From: JBFKQC01 sp041627895
Lineage (GTDB): Bacteria; Pseudomonadota; Alphaproteobacteria; Rhodobacterales; Rhodobacteraceae
Assembly: GCA_041627895.1 (NCBI GenBank)
Contig: JBFKQC010000006.1
Span: 23,221 to 87,220 of the forward strand
DNA length: 64,000 nt
Reading direction: 5' to 3'
The notes under the pieces are model-generated. The model saw only the letters and a list, made by a program, of their open reading frames with translations, was not told the DNA's origin and did not search any database. Within the stretch, counting starts at the first letter, position 1. Each line of letters begins with the position of its first letter. Position numbers and translations under genes: made by a program. Positions 45,274-54,192 of the stretch are shown piece by piece.

Positions 45274-46281
45274 CTATCGCGGACCGCGCAAAAGCCGGGC
45301 AACCTCGGGCGCGAAATAGGTGAGTATCCCGTCGCAGCCCGCGCGCTTGAAGGCCAGCAGGCTTTCCATCATCACCTTCTCGCCGTCGACCCAGCCGTTC
45401 AGGCCCGCGGCCTTCAGCATCGCGTATTCGCCCGACACCTGGTAGGCGAAGGTCGGCACGCCGAAGGTGTCCTTCACGCGGCGCACGATGTCCAGATACG
45501 GCATGCCCGGCTTGACCATCACCATGTCGGCCCCCTCGGCCAGGTCGCGCGCCACCAGCCTGAGCGCCTCGTCGGAATTCCCGGGGTCCATCTGATAGGT
45601 GTTCTTGTCGCCCTTCAGCGCGCCCGAGGCGCCGACCGCGTCGCGGAACGGGCCGTAGAACGCACTGGAATACTTCGCGGCATAGCTCAGGATCGTGACG
45701 TTGCGGTGGCCTGCCGATTCCAGCGCCGCGCGGATCGCGCCGATCCGCCCGTCCATCATGTCCGAGGGTCCCAGAATGTCCGCCCCGGCCTCGGCCTGCG
45801 CCAGCGCCATCTTCGCCAGCGCCTCGACGGTCTCGTCGTTCAGGATCTCGCCGTCCCGCACGATCCCATCGTGCCCGTTGGCGTTGTAGGGGTCGAGCGC
45901 GATGTCGGTCATCACCGCGATCTCCGGCACCGCGGCCTTGATCGCCCGTGTCGCGCGGTTCGACAGGTTGTCGGGGTCCCAGGCAAGCTCGCACCGCTCG
46001 GTCTTCAGCGACGGCTCGACGTAAGGAAAGAGGCAGATCGCCGGAATGCCCAGCGCTGCGGCCTGTTCGGCGGCCTTCACCACCCGGTCGACGCTCAGCC
46101 TTGCGACGCCCGGCATCGAGGGCACCGGGGTCTCGGCGTCCTCGCCCTCCATCACGAAGACCGGCCAGATCAGGTCGTCCACGCTCAGAACGTTCTCGCG
46201 CATCAGCCCGCGCAGGGCGGGGCTCGAACGCATGCGGCGGAAACGGGCGGTCGGGAAGGGCGGGGGCGTCTGGGGAGTCAT
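45274..46281 (-). CDS. hemB: Delta-aminolevulinic acid dehydratase (porphobilinogen synthase)
   Basis: HemB condenses two ALA molecules to porphobilinogen for heme, chlorophyll and cobalamin. 335 residues. Two catalytic Lys: SYAAKYSSAFYGPFRDA and MVKPGMPYLDI. The metal region reads DIALDPYNANGHDG with Asp in place of the zinc-binding Cys set, so this is the magnesium-type enzyme, as known in many alphaproteobacteria. No clear ribosome-binding site precedes the ATG. It is divergent from the unknown membrane gene at 46409. Confidence 0.95.
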   Translation of the reverse strand: MTPQTPPPFPTARFRRMRSSPALRGLMRENVLSVDDLIWPVFVMEGEDAETPVPSMPGVARLSVDRVVKAAEQAAALGIPAICLFPYVEPSLKTERCELAWDPDNLSNRATRAIKAAVPEIAVMTDIALDPYNANGHDGIVRDGEILNDETVEALAKMALAQAEAGADILGPSDMMDGRIGAIRAALESAGHRNVTILSYAAKYSSAFYGPFRDAVGASGALKGDKNTYQMDPGNSDEALRLVARDLAEGADMVMVKPGMPYLDIVRRVKDTFGVPTFAYQVSGEYAMLKAAGLNGWVDGEKVMMESLLAFKRAGCDGILTYFAPEVARLLRGPR

Positions 46282-46408
46282 GGTCGGTGGTTTTTTGTGT
46301 CTTTCCGGTGCGACAGTCCCAGATTGCAGGCTTTCGCCGCCACCTCAAGCCTAGGAATCGCCCCAAAGGCACAGTAGAAGCGGCGAAAATAATCAGACAG
46401 GCGCCCCA

Positions 46409-46936
46409 TTGCACTGGTACGACACGGTCTTTGAACTGATCGACATGCGATCGTTCTCGAACCTCTGGTTCTGGATTTCGCTCGCAGTTGTCTGGTCCAC
46501 CGCCAGCCACTGGGTGCTGGGCGTGCCCTACGACATGGTGCAGCGCGCCGACCGCCATGGCGGGCAGCCCGAGGTCGATCTCGAGGACATGGTGCGGATC
46601 AACTGCAACCGGATGCTCTATATCGGCCGGGTCTCGGGGCTGTGGCTGCTGGCGCTGACCTGCGCGGTCCTCACCGGGCTCGGCCTGCTCGGTTTTCTCT
46701 ACTGGATCGAGTTCGCGCAGGCGGTCTTTCTGCTGGCCTTCCCACTGGCCATCGTCGGCGGGCTGAGCCTGGCGACCGCCGGCCGGATCGAGGCGCACGA
46801 GCTGAAGGGCAAGGCGCTGCGCCGGCAGCTTCGCAGGCACCGGCTTTATGTCCAGCTGATCGGCGTCGCGGCGATCTTCGTGACCGCGATGTGGGGCATG
46901 TACCAAAACATGACCGTGGGCGCGCTCGGCGGCTGA
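46409..46936 (+). CDS. Conserved membrane protein of unknown function
   Basis: 175 residues. Four hydrophobic segments: about 18-37 (LWFWISLAVVWSTASHWVLG), 76-97, 99-122 and 150-168. Between the first and second lies a cytosolic loop YDMVQRADRHGGQPEVDLED and INCNRMLYI. I do not recognise a domain. From memory, similar Rhodobacteraceae proteins carry a label linking them to Suf iron-sulfur assembly, but nothing in the sequence supports that. The reading starts at TTG with no convincing ribosome-binding site; an in-frame ATG lies at 46445. It precedes mfd by 47 bases. Confidence 0.75.
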   Translation: MHWYDTVFELIDMRSFSNLWFWISLAVVWSTASHWVLGVPYDMVQRADRHGGQPEVDLEDMVRINCNRMLYIGRVSGLWLLALTCAVLTGLGLLGFLYWIEFAQAVFLLAFPLAIVGGLSLATAGRIEAHELKGKALRRQLRRHRLYVQLIGVAAIFVTAMWGMYQNMTVGALGG

Positions 46937-46945
46937 CGCGGCCTG

Positions 46946-46973
46946 TTGACACGCGCGCGCCAGCGGTTACCTG
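46946..46973 (+). promoter_or_regulatory. Possible promoter of mfd
   Basis: TTGACA, 16 bases, then TACCTG, ending 10 bases before the mfd ATG. That would leave a near-leaderless transcript; mfd may instead be read from the gene upstream. Confidence 0.35.
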
Positions 46974-46983
46974 AGGCCGGCCC

Positions 46984-49900
46984 ATGTCTGCCACCGAACA
47001 CATCACCGTCGGCGGCGCGCCGGAAGGCTTCGACGCGCGCCTTGTCCTGAACGAGCTCGACCGCTCTGCCGGGCCGGTGATCCATGTCGCGCGCGACGAC
47101 AAGCGGCTGGCCGCGATGCAGGCGGCGCTGGCCTTCTTCGCGCCCGAGATGCCGGTCCTGACCTTTCCGGGCTGGGATTGCCTGCCCTACGACCGGATCT
47201 CGCCGAACCACGACATCGCCGCGGCCCGCATGGCGACGCTGGCCGCGCTGGCGCAGGGCATGCCGGGGCCGTTCGTGCTGTTGACCACGCTGAACGCCGC
47301 GACCCAGCGGGTGCCGGCGCGCGAGGTGCTGCGCGGCGCCTCGTTCACCGCGCGCGTCGACCACCGGATCGACGAGGCCGGGCTGCGCGGGTTTCTGGTG
47401 CGGATGGGCTTCACCCAGGCGCCCACGGTGATGGAGCCCGGCGACTACGCGGTGCGCGGCGGGATCATCGACATCTACCCGCCGGGCGAGGGCGGGCCGG
47501 TGCGGCTGGATCTCTTCGGCGACGTGCTGGACGGTGCGCGGCGCTTCGATCCGGCCAGCCAGCGCACCACCGAGAAACTGACGGCGGTCGAGCTGGCGCC
47601 GGTCTCGGAGGTGATCCTGGACGACGCGGCGATCACCCGGTTCCGGCAGAATTACCGCATCGAGTTCGGCGCCGCCGGCACCGACGATCCGCTTTACGAG
47701 GCGGTCAGCGCGGGCCGCAAGCATGCCGGCGTCGAGCATTGGCTGCCGTTCTTCCACGAGCGGCCGGAGACGCTGTTCGACTACCTGCCGGGCGCGTCCG
47801 TCTGCCTCGACGACCAGTTGACGCCGGCGCGGCTTTCCCGGTGGGAGGGCATCGTCGACCAGTACGAGACCCGGCGCCACGCGATGGGCCAGAAGAACCG
47901 GATCGACACGGTCTACAAGCCCTGTCCGCCGGGGCTGCTCTATCTCGACGACGCGGCCTGGGGCGCGGCGCTCGGCGCGCGCAGGGCGCTGCAGTTCCAC
48001 CCGCTGCGACAGGCCGGCGGCCCGGGCGTGATCGACGCGGGCGGCCGCATCGGGCGCAACTTCGCACCCGAGCGCCAGCTTGAAAACGTCAGCCTTTTCG
48101 GGGCCGTGGCGGATCATGTCCAGGCGCGCGCCCGGGCCGGAAACGTGGTTCTGGCGGCCTATTCCGAGGGCGCGGCAGAACGCCTGGAACACCTGCTGCA
48201 GGACCACGACATCCACCACGCGCGCCACATCGCGCGCCACGGCGACCTGGCGGGCGAGGGCGACATCGCGCTGACGGTCTGGCCGCTGGAAACCGGGTTC
48301 GAGATGCCGGGCCTGACGGTAATCGCCGAACAGGACATCCTCGGCGACCGCCTGATCCGCGCGCCGAAGAAAAAGCGCCAGGCCGAGAACTTCCTGACCG
48401 AGACCCAGTCGCTCAGTCCCGGCGACCTGATCGTGCATGTCGACCACGGGATCGGGCGCTACAACGGGCTGGAAGTGATCGAGGCACTGGGCGCGCCGCA
48501 CGAATGCATCGCGCTGGAATATGCCGGCGGCGACAGGCTGTTTCTGCCGGTCGAGAACATCGAGCTGCTCAGCCGCTATGGCCACGAGGAAGGGCTGTTG
48601 GACCGGCTCGGCGGCGGCGCGTGGCAGGCCAAGAAGGCGCGGCTGAAGGAACGCATCCGCGAGATGGCCGACCGGCTGATCCGGGTTGCGGCCGAGCGTC
48701 ACCTGCGCCGCGCCCCGGTGATGGAGCCGCCCGCAGGCATGTGGGATGCTTTCTGCGCGCGCTTTCCCTATCAGGAGACCGACGACCAGCTTGCCGCCAT
48801 CGCCGATGTGCTGGACGATCTGACCACCGGCACGCCGATGGACCGGCTGGTCTGCGGCGACGTCGGGTTCGGCAAGACCGAGGTGGCGATGCGCGCGGCC
48901 TTCGTCGCGGCGATGAGCGGCATGCAGGTCGCGGTGATCGCGCCGACGACGCTGCTGACGCGCCAGCACATGAAAAGTTTCGCCGATCGCTTCCGCGGCT
49001 TCCCGGTCGAGGTGCGCCAGCTTAGCCGTTTCGTCTCGGCCAGGGATGCCGCCGAGACCCGCAAGCGCATCGCAGACGGCACGGTCGACATCGTGATCGG
49101 CACCCATGCGCTGCTGGCGAAATCCGTGCGGTTCAGGAATCTCGGCCTGCTGGTGATCGACGAGGAACAGCATTTCGGCGTCGGCCACAAGGAGCGGCTG
49201 AAAGAGCTGCGCAGCGATATCCACGTGCTGACGCTGACCGCCACGCCGATCCCGCGCACGCTTCAGCTCAGCCTTACAGGTGTCCGGGATCTCAGCATAA
49301 TCGGCACGCCGCCCATCGACCGGCTGGCGATCCGCACCTATGTCAGCGAGTTCGACGCGGTGACGGTCCGCGAGGCGCTGCTGCGCGAGCACTACCGCGG
49401 GGGGCAGTCGTTCTACGTCGTCCCGCGGATCGCCGATCTGCCCGAGATCGAGGGCTTCCTGAAAGGCCAGGTGCCCGAAGTCACGTTCGTCACCGCCCAT
49501 GGCCAGATGGCGGCGGGCGATCTGGACCGGCGGATGAACGCGTTCTACGACGGCAAGTACGATGTGCTTCTGGCCACCACCATCGTCGAGTCGGGCCTGG
49601 ACATCCCGACCGCCAACACCATGGTCGTGCACCGCGCCGACATGTTCGGGCTGGCGCAGCTTTATCAGATCCGCGGGCGCGTCGGGCGCTCGAAGACCCG
49701 CGCCTATGCCTATCTGACCACCAAGCCGCGGGCCAGGCTGACGCTGACGGCCGAAAAGCGGCTGCGCGTCCTTGGCTCGCTCGACAGCCTCGGCGCCGGG
49801 TTCAGCCTCGCCAGCCAGGACCTCGACATCCGCGGCGCCGGCAACCTGCTGGGCGAGGAACAGTCCGGCAACATCCACGAAGTGGGCTACGAGCTTTACC

Positions 49901-50424
49901 AGTCGATGCTGGAAGAGGCGATCGCCAGGATCAGGTCGGGCGAGCTTCAGGGGCTGACCGAGACCGACGCGCAATGGGCGCCGACGATCAACCTGGGGGT
50001 TCCGGTGCTGATCCCCGAGGATTACGTGCCCGATCTCGACGTGCGGCTGGGGCTTTACCGGCGGCTTTCCGGCCTGCACAGCAAGGTCGAACTCGAGGGC
50101 TTCGCCGCCGAGCTGATCGACCGTTTCGGCAAGCTGCCGAAAGAGGTCAACATGCTGCTCTTGATCGTGCGCATCAAGGACAAGTGCAAGGCGGCGGGCA
50201 TCGCAAAGCTCGACGGCGGGCCGAAGGGCGCGACGATCCAGTTCTGGGGCGACAAGTATGCCTCGCCCAAGGGGCTGGTGGATTTCATCAACGCCCAGAA
50301 CGGGCTGGCCAAGGTCAGGGACAACAAGATCATCGTGCGCCGCGACTGGAAGAAGACCGCGGACCGGGTCAAGGGCGCCTTCGCCATTGCCCAGGACCTC
50401 GCGAAACACGCCAGGACCGGCTAG
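46984..50424 (+). CDS. mfd: Transcription-repair coupling factor
   Basis: Mfd removes RNA polymerase stalled at DNA lesions and recruits UvrA. 1146 residues. N-terminal UvrB-homology region (FPGWDCLPYDRISPN), RNA polymerase interaction domain from about 480 (DLIVHVDHGIGRYNGLE), then the RecG-like translocase: Walker A CGDVGFGKTE near 624, DEEQHFG near 725, TATPIPRTLQLSL, QLYQIRGRVGRS. The C-terminal D7 domain follows (LGLYRRLSGL). The stop TAG is the first edge of a dispersed repeat. No LexA-type box was seen upstream. Confidence 0.97.
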   Translation: MSATEHITVGGAPEGFDARLVLNELDRSAGPVIHVARDDKRLAAMQAALAFFAPEMPVLTFPGWDCLPYDRISPNHDIAAARMATLAALAQGMPGPFVLLTTLNAATQRVPAREVLRGASFTARVDHRIDEAGLRGFLVRMGFTQAPTVMEPGDYAVRGGIIDIYPPGEGGPVRLDLFGDVLDGARRFDPASQRTTEKLTAVELAPVSEVILDDAAITRFRQNYRIEFGAAGTDDPLYEAVSAGRKHAGVEHWLPFFHERPETLFDYLPGASVCLDDQLTPARLSRWEGIVDQYETRRHAMGQKNRIDTVYKPCPPGLLYLDDAAWGAALGARRALQFHPLRQAGGPGVIDAGGRIGRNFAPERQLENVSLFGAVADHVQARARAGNVVLAAYSEGAAERLEHLLQDHDIHHARHIARHGDLAGEGDIALTVWPLETGFEMPGLTVIAEQDILGDRLIRAPKKKRQAENFLTETQSLSPGDLIVHVDHGIGRYNGLEVIEALGAPHECIALEYAGGDRLFLPVENIELLSRYGHEEGLLDRLGGGAWQAKKARLKERIREMADRLIRVAAERHLRRAPVMEPPAGMWDAFCARFPYQETDDQLAAIADVLDDLTTGTPMDRLVCGDVGFGKTEVAMRAAFVAAMSGMQVAVIAPTTLLTRQHMKSFADRFRGFPVEVRQLSRFVSARDAAETRKRIADGTVDIVIGTHALLAKSVRFRNLGLLVIDEEQHFGVGHKERLKELRSDIHVLTLTATPIPRTLQLSLTGVRDLSIIGTPPIDRLAIRTYVSEFDAVTVREALLREHYRGGQSFYVVPRIADLPEIEGFLKGQVPEVTFVTAHGQMAAGDLDRRMNAFYDGKYDVLLATTIVESGLDIPTANTMVVHRADMFGLAQLYQIRGRVGRSKTRAYAYLTTKPRARLTLTAEKRLRVLGSLDSLGAGFSLASQDLDIRGAGNLLGEEQSGNIHEVGYELYQSMLEEAIARIRSGELQGLTETDAQWAPTINLGVPVLIPEDYVPDLDVRLGLYRRLSGLHSKVELEGFAAELIDRFGKLPKEVNMLLLIVRIKDKCKAAGIAKLDGGPKGATIQFWGDKYASPKGLVDFINAQNGLAKVRDNKIIVRRDWKKTADRVKGAFAIAQDLAKHARTG

Positions 50425-50525
50425 AGCAGTTTCCAGCAAAGCCGGTCCGGCGAAGTGTCGCGCACCTGCGCCCTGAAGACCGGTCAGGGCGGATCGCGCG
50501 GATCGAGGATCGCGAAACGCGCCTT
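50421..50525 (+). repeat. CTAG-bounded intergenic repeat, copy B (after mfd)
   Basis: Begins CTAGAGCAGTTTCCAGC at the mfd stop codon. Its first 40 bases after CT match copy A (1894-1933) at 36 positions; the rest keeps the pattern of GATCGCG-type inverted arms but is more diverged. Its orientation relative to the upstream gene is the reverse of copies A and C. Confidence 0.8.
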
Positions 50526-50569
50526 GGCCCCGCAATCGCTCCGGCCGCCGCCGCGCGTAAACTCCCCGC

Positions 50570-51430
50570 TCAGCGCCGCGTCACCTCGTCGAGCGGCCGC
50601 GCCCGGATCGGCTGGCCCAGATAGTCCGCCGCGTCCCCGTGCAGCAACGCGCGCACCCGGTCGGGTCCCAGGCGCTTGACCAGCTGGTCCACCAGCCCGA
50701 AGAGCGGCAGCGCCAGCCCGGCCTGCTGCGCCAGGTCCATCGCCACGTCCATGTCCTTTCCGTGCCAGGTAAAGCGCGAGGTGTCCCAGCGTTCCAGCGT
50801 GGTGTTGCGCGCCGGGCATTTCAGCAGCGTCTCGCGCATCGCCTGGGCGTCGATCCCGCAGGCACGGGCCAGCGCGAGGGTCTCGTAATTCGCCACGCAG
50901 GCGGCCCAGTGCATCATGTTGTTGCAGGTCTTGCCCAGCTGGCCGCAGCCCACCGGGCCGAGATGCTCGACGCTGCGCGAATAGCATTCCAGCACCGGCG
51001 CGATCCTGGCCACGTCCGCCGCTGCGCCGCCGCAAAGCGAGATCAGTTCGCCCCGCTTCGCGCCCTGCAGCCCGTAACAGACCGGCGCATCGACGAAACC
51101 CACGCCCGCCGCGGCGCAATCGGCGGCGAGCCCGAGCATCGTCGCCGGGTGGTTGGTGGCGGCGACCGCGATCACCGCGTCCCGCGCCATGCCGGCGGCA
51201 AGCAGCGCGCCGACGACGGCGCGGCTCTGGTCGTCGGTGGCGACCATGACGATCACCGTCTCGCAGCCGGCAAGCTCGGCCAGCTGATCCGCCACGCGCA
51301 CGCCGCCCGACGCCGCCGCGGCCAGCGCCGCGGGGTCGGTGTCGAAGGCCAGCACCTCGTGGCCCGCCGCCGCCACGTGCCCCGCCATCGCCGCGCCCAT
51401 CGCGCCCACGCCCACGAAACCGACCCGCAT
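50570..51430 (-). CDS. 3-hydroxyisobutyrate-dehydrogenase-like NAD(P)-dependent oxidoreductase
   Basis: 286 residues of the beta-hydroxyacid dehydrogenase family. N-terminal Rossmann motif VGFVGVGAMGAAMAGHVAAAG; substrate region VDAPVCYGLQGAKRGEL where the family has an Asp-Ala-Pro-Val-Ser-Gly pattern; catalytic Lys in GCGQLGKTCNNMMHW. The Ser-Gly-Gly commonly after PV is replaced by CYGLQGA, so the substrate may be atypical. GGGAGGAGCGGTG precedes the ATG. It is divergent from tctA and probably belongs to the same catabolic unit. Confidence 0.9.
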   Translation of the reverse strand: MRVGFVGVGAMGAAMAGHVAAAGHEVLAFDTDPAALAAAASGGVRVADQLAELAGCETVIVMVATDDQSRAVVGALLAAGMARDAVIAVAATNHPATMLGLAADCAAAGVGFVDAPVCYGLQGAKRGELISLCGGAAADVARIAPVLECYSRSVEHLGPVGCGQLGKTCNNMMHWAACVANYETLALARACGIDAQAMRETLLKCPARNTTLERWDTSRFTWHGKDMDVAMDLAQQAGLALPLFGLVDQLVKRLGPDRVRALLHGDAADYLGQPIRARPLDEVTRR

Positions 51431-51558
51431 CACCGCTCCTCCCGTTGCCCGCCGCGCCGCCGGGGCTCTCTCATCCGGCCGGAAATCCCTTGGCGGCACG
51501 ACCGCCCCGGAGAGCGTCGCGCGCGTCCGGGCGGACCGCAAACCGCGCGCCGCCTGAT

Positions 51559-51573
51559 TTCCGCCATATGGAA
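51559..51573. promoter_or_regulatory. Symmetrical site in the divergent promoter of the TctA region
   Basis: TTCC-GCCATAT-GGAA, a 15-bp inverted repeat in the 238-base interval between the dehydrogenase gene and tctA. Shape and spacing recall IclR-type operators, though no IclR gene is in the window. Confidence 0.4.
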
Positions 51574-51668
51574 CGCCGGTCCAGATAGAAGTTGCCTTGC
51601 CGGCCGCGCGGACCCTATCGTCGGGGCCAAGAGCCGCGGCACGGACCGGGCCAGGGGAGGACGGGGCC

Positions 51669-53183
51669 ATGGGCTTCGAGACGATATTCGGCCCTCTGAT
51701 CCAGATCGTCACCTCGCCCTACCTGATGGGGCTGATCCTTCTGGCGATCCCGATCGGCATGTTCTTCGGCGCGGTGCCGGGGCTTGGCGGCAAGCTCGGT
51801 ATCGTGCTGCTGATCCCGTTCGTCTTCGGCATGGATCCGCTCGCCGGTTCGGTGTTTCTCCTGGCGATGCACGCGGTGGTGCATACCGGCGGCTCGGTGC
51901 CCTCGATCCTCTTTGGCGTGCCCGGCACCGGGCCGGACGCGGCCACCATCGTCGACGGCTACCCGATGGCGCAACGCGGCGAGGCCGGCCGCGCGCTCGG
52001 CGCCTCGCTGGGCGCCAGCGGGGTCGGCGGGGTGATCGGCGCGCTCTTTCTCGCGGCGATGCTTCCGGTCCTGAAGCCCGTTGTGCTGGCGTTCTCGCCG
52101 GCCGAGTTCTTCCTGCTGGCGCTCTTTGGCATCACGTTCATCGCCATGCTTTCGGGGCGCAGCCTGATCAAGGGCGTGGCGGTGGGCTTTCTCGGCCTCA
52201 TGGTCTCGCTGGTGGGCCTCGACCCGCATACCGGCAGCCAGCGCTTCACCTTCGACCAGCTCTGGCTGTGGGAAGGCGTCAGCGTGGTGGCCGCGGTGCT
52301 GGGGTTGTTCGCGATCCCGGAAATGCTGGCGCTCGGCGTCAAGGGCGGCGCGATCGCCGAGGTCAAAGGCAAGGCGTTCGGCTATGACCTGCGCCAGGTG
52401 CTGCAGGGGATCGGCGACGTGTTCCGCCACCCCTGGCTCACGTTCAGAACCTCGATCATCGGCGCCGCGATCGGCGCGATCCCGGGCCTCGGCGGCGACG
52501 CGGCGAGCTGGCTTTGCTATGGCCATGCGGTGCAGTCCTGCAAGAACCCGGAAAACTTCGGCAAGGGCGACGTGCGCGGCGTGATCGCGCCCGAGACCGC
52601 GAACAACTCGAAGGAAGGCGGATCGCTGCTGCCGACGCTGTTCTTCGGGGTGCCGGGGTCCAGCGGTATGGCGATCCTGATCGGCGCCTTCGTGATGCTC
52701 GGCATCCAGCCGGGGCCGCATATCGCGCTGACGGGGATGGATCTGGTCTGGTCGCTGATCTGGGCGCTGGCGCTGGCGAACTTCCTCTCGGTCTTCGTCT
52801 TTCTCGCCATGGCGCCGGCGTTCTCGATGCTGGTCTTCGTGCGCGGCGCGCTCCTGATCCCGTTCGTGCTGGTGCTGGCCTTTCTCGGGGCCTACCTCAG
52901 CGAAAGCGCCTGGGAAAACATGGTGCTGCTGACCGGCATCGGCGTGCTCGGCTATTTCCTCAAGAAATACGGCTGGCCGCGCCCGCCCTTCGTGATCGGG
53001 CTGGTGCTGGGCCACATCGCCGAGGATTCGATCCACAAGGCGCTAGCGATCTGGGGGCCGACCTTCTTTCTGCGGCCGCTCTCGCTGGTGTTCATCGCGC
53101 TGATCGTGCTGACGATCGCCGTCTATATCTGGCGCCAGCGCAACGGGGCAGGGGGCAAGACGCAGGTGCACATGGATGTTTAG
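51669..53183 (+). CDS. tctA: Tripartite tricarboxylate transporter, large membrane subunit
   Basis: TctA is the main channel subunit of secondary TTT carboxylate importers that work with a periplasmic receptor. 504 residues with about ten to twelve spans. Typical motifs: FGAVPGLGGKLGIVLLIPF near residue 35, GGSVPSILFGVPGTGPDAAT near 76, and the second-half repeat IPGLGGDAASW and PTLFFGVPGSSGMAIL. GGGGAGGAC precedes the ATG. It overlaps tctB by 8 bases. The TctC receptor gene that would set specificity is not in the window. Confidence 0.95.
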   Translation: MGFETIFGPLIQIVTSPYLMGLILLAIPIGMFFGAVPGLGGKLGIVLLIPFVFGMDPLAGSVFLLAMHAVVHTGGSVPSILFGVPGTGPDAATIVDGYPMAQRGEAGRALGASLGASGVGGVIGALFLAAMLPVLKPVVLAFSPAEFFLLALFGITFIAMLSGRSLIKGVAVGFLGLMVSLVGLDPHTGSQRFTFDQLWLWEGVSVVAAVLGLFAIPEMLALGVKGGAIAEVKGKAFGYDLRQVLQGIGDVFRHPWLTFRTSIIGAAIGAIPGLGGDAASWLCYGHAVQSCKNPENFGKGDVRGVIAPETANNSKEGGSLLPTLFFGVPGSSGMAILIGAFVMLGIQPGPHIALTGMDLVWSLIWALALANFLSVFVFLAMAPAFSMLVFVRGALLIPFVLVLAFLGAYLSESAWENMVLLTGIGVLGYFLKKYGWPRPPFVIGLVLGHIAEDSIHKALAIWGPTFFLRPLSLVFIALIVLTIAVYIWRQRNGAGGKTQVHMDV

Positions 53184-53622
53184 CGGCCGCACCATCACCA
53201 CGCTCGTCATGCTGGCGATCTTCGCCGGCGCCTCGGTCCTGGCGCTGGACTTGCCGGCAAAGGCGCGGTTCTTCCCGCTTCTGATCGGCATCCCGGGCGC
53301 GCTGCTTTGCGCCTGGCAGCTGGTGCTCGATCTGCGCCGCGCGTCCGACCCGCCCGAGACGGCGGCGCAGGAGGCCGGCGCGGGCCGGTCCGAGGCCGAG
53401 GTGTTCGTCTGGCTCGCGCTGTTCTTCGGCACGCTCGCGGGCTTCGGCTTCATCCTGGGCGCGCCGCTGATCGTCACCGCCTTCGTCCGCTTCTCCAGCC
53501 GCGAAAGCTGGCAGAACGCGCTGTTCGCAGGCGCCGGCACCTTCGCGGTGATGTACGGCGTCTTCATCTGGCTTCTGGAACTGTCGCTGTTCCAGGGGCT
53601 GGTGCTGGAATGGCTGTTCTGA
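53176..53622 (+). CDS. tctB: Tripartite tricarboxylate transporter, small membrane subunit
   Basis: 148 residues, four hydrophobic segments: MLAIFAGASVLALDLPAKA, FFPLLIGIPGALLCAWQLVL, VWLALFFGTLAGFGFILGAPL and FAVMYGVFIWLLELSLF. A polar loop of about 25 residues separates the second and third. This layout and the overlap with tctA identify TctB, which has little sequence conservation. Here the order is A then B, the reverse of the common C-B-A arrangement. Confidence 0.85.
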   Translation: MFSGRTITTLVMLAIFAGASVLALDLPAKARFFPLLIGIPGALLCAWQLVLDLRRASDPPETAAQEAGAGRSEAEVFVWLALFFGTLAGFGFILGAPLIVTAFVRFSSRESWQNALFAGAGTFAVMYGVFIWLLELSLFQGLVLEWLF

Positions 53623-54192
53623 TGCGGCGCGGGCCGAACCGCGCCGGCTCCGGACCGAACCGGCGTTCGCCACAGCCGGGCGAGCCGCGCCATCGTCGGC
53701 CCGCGGGGAGGCGATCTGACGCCCGATCCGCGCGCTTTGTCATGCCGCTCCCGCACGACCTCGGACCGGCGCGTCCACGATTGCAAGTCGCCTCCCCTTC
53801 GGGGCGGGTCGGCGATGGCGCGGCGGCCTGCGGCCTTGAATCCGCGCCACTGGCGTGGAGCGCCGGCGCGCCCACCCGGCGGGCCGGGTGCTGTTCGTCG
53901 CGTTGGCAGAACGGGACCGCGGCCCGATGCTGCTGATCGACAACGACACGGTCGCGCGGCGTCGGACCATGGAGGCGACGATCGCGGCGCCGGAACGCGC
54001 CTATCTCGGTATCGCCGAGGGCAGACCGCCCGGGGCGTGCGTTGCCGGACGAGTGGTTCCTGCAGAGGATAAGGAATTGACCCGGCGGCACCGGCGCGCG
54101 TCGAACCGCGAGGGGGCAAGGGCCCTGGAGGGCCCTTGTGAAAGGCGCTTCGAAGCGCCTTTTGCGCCGGCGCGGCCGGCAGGGAAGGTGAG
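53623..54192. other. 570-bp stretch without a supported gene
   Basis: Between tctB and the decarboxylase-like gene. It holds a CCCC-TTC-GGGG hairpin (53794-53804), an 8-bp hairpin CACCCGGC/GCCGGGTG with a GG loop (53873-53890), and the two-hairpin element at 54117-54162. A 113-codon open frame (53855-54196) reads through the hairpins, resembles nothing I know and was not called. A decayed gene, for instance a missing TctC, or a structured RNA are both possible. Confidence 0.6.
54117..54162 (+). repeat. Two-hairpin element, copy 1 (GC-rich stems)
   Basis: Hairpin I: CAAGGGCCC-TGGA-GGGCCCTTG (54117-54138). Spacer TG. Hairpin II: a perfect 22-bp palindrome AAAGGCGC-TTCGAA-GCGCCTTT (54141-54162) followed by TT GC. 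It lies 30 bases before the next ATG and could end the tctAB transcript. Confidence 0.85.

Noticed and set aside
46846..50535. A 1229-codon open frame antisense to mfd
   Set aside because: Composition is that of a high-GC shadow; the plus strand encodes complete Mfd.
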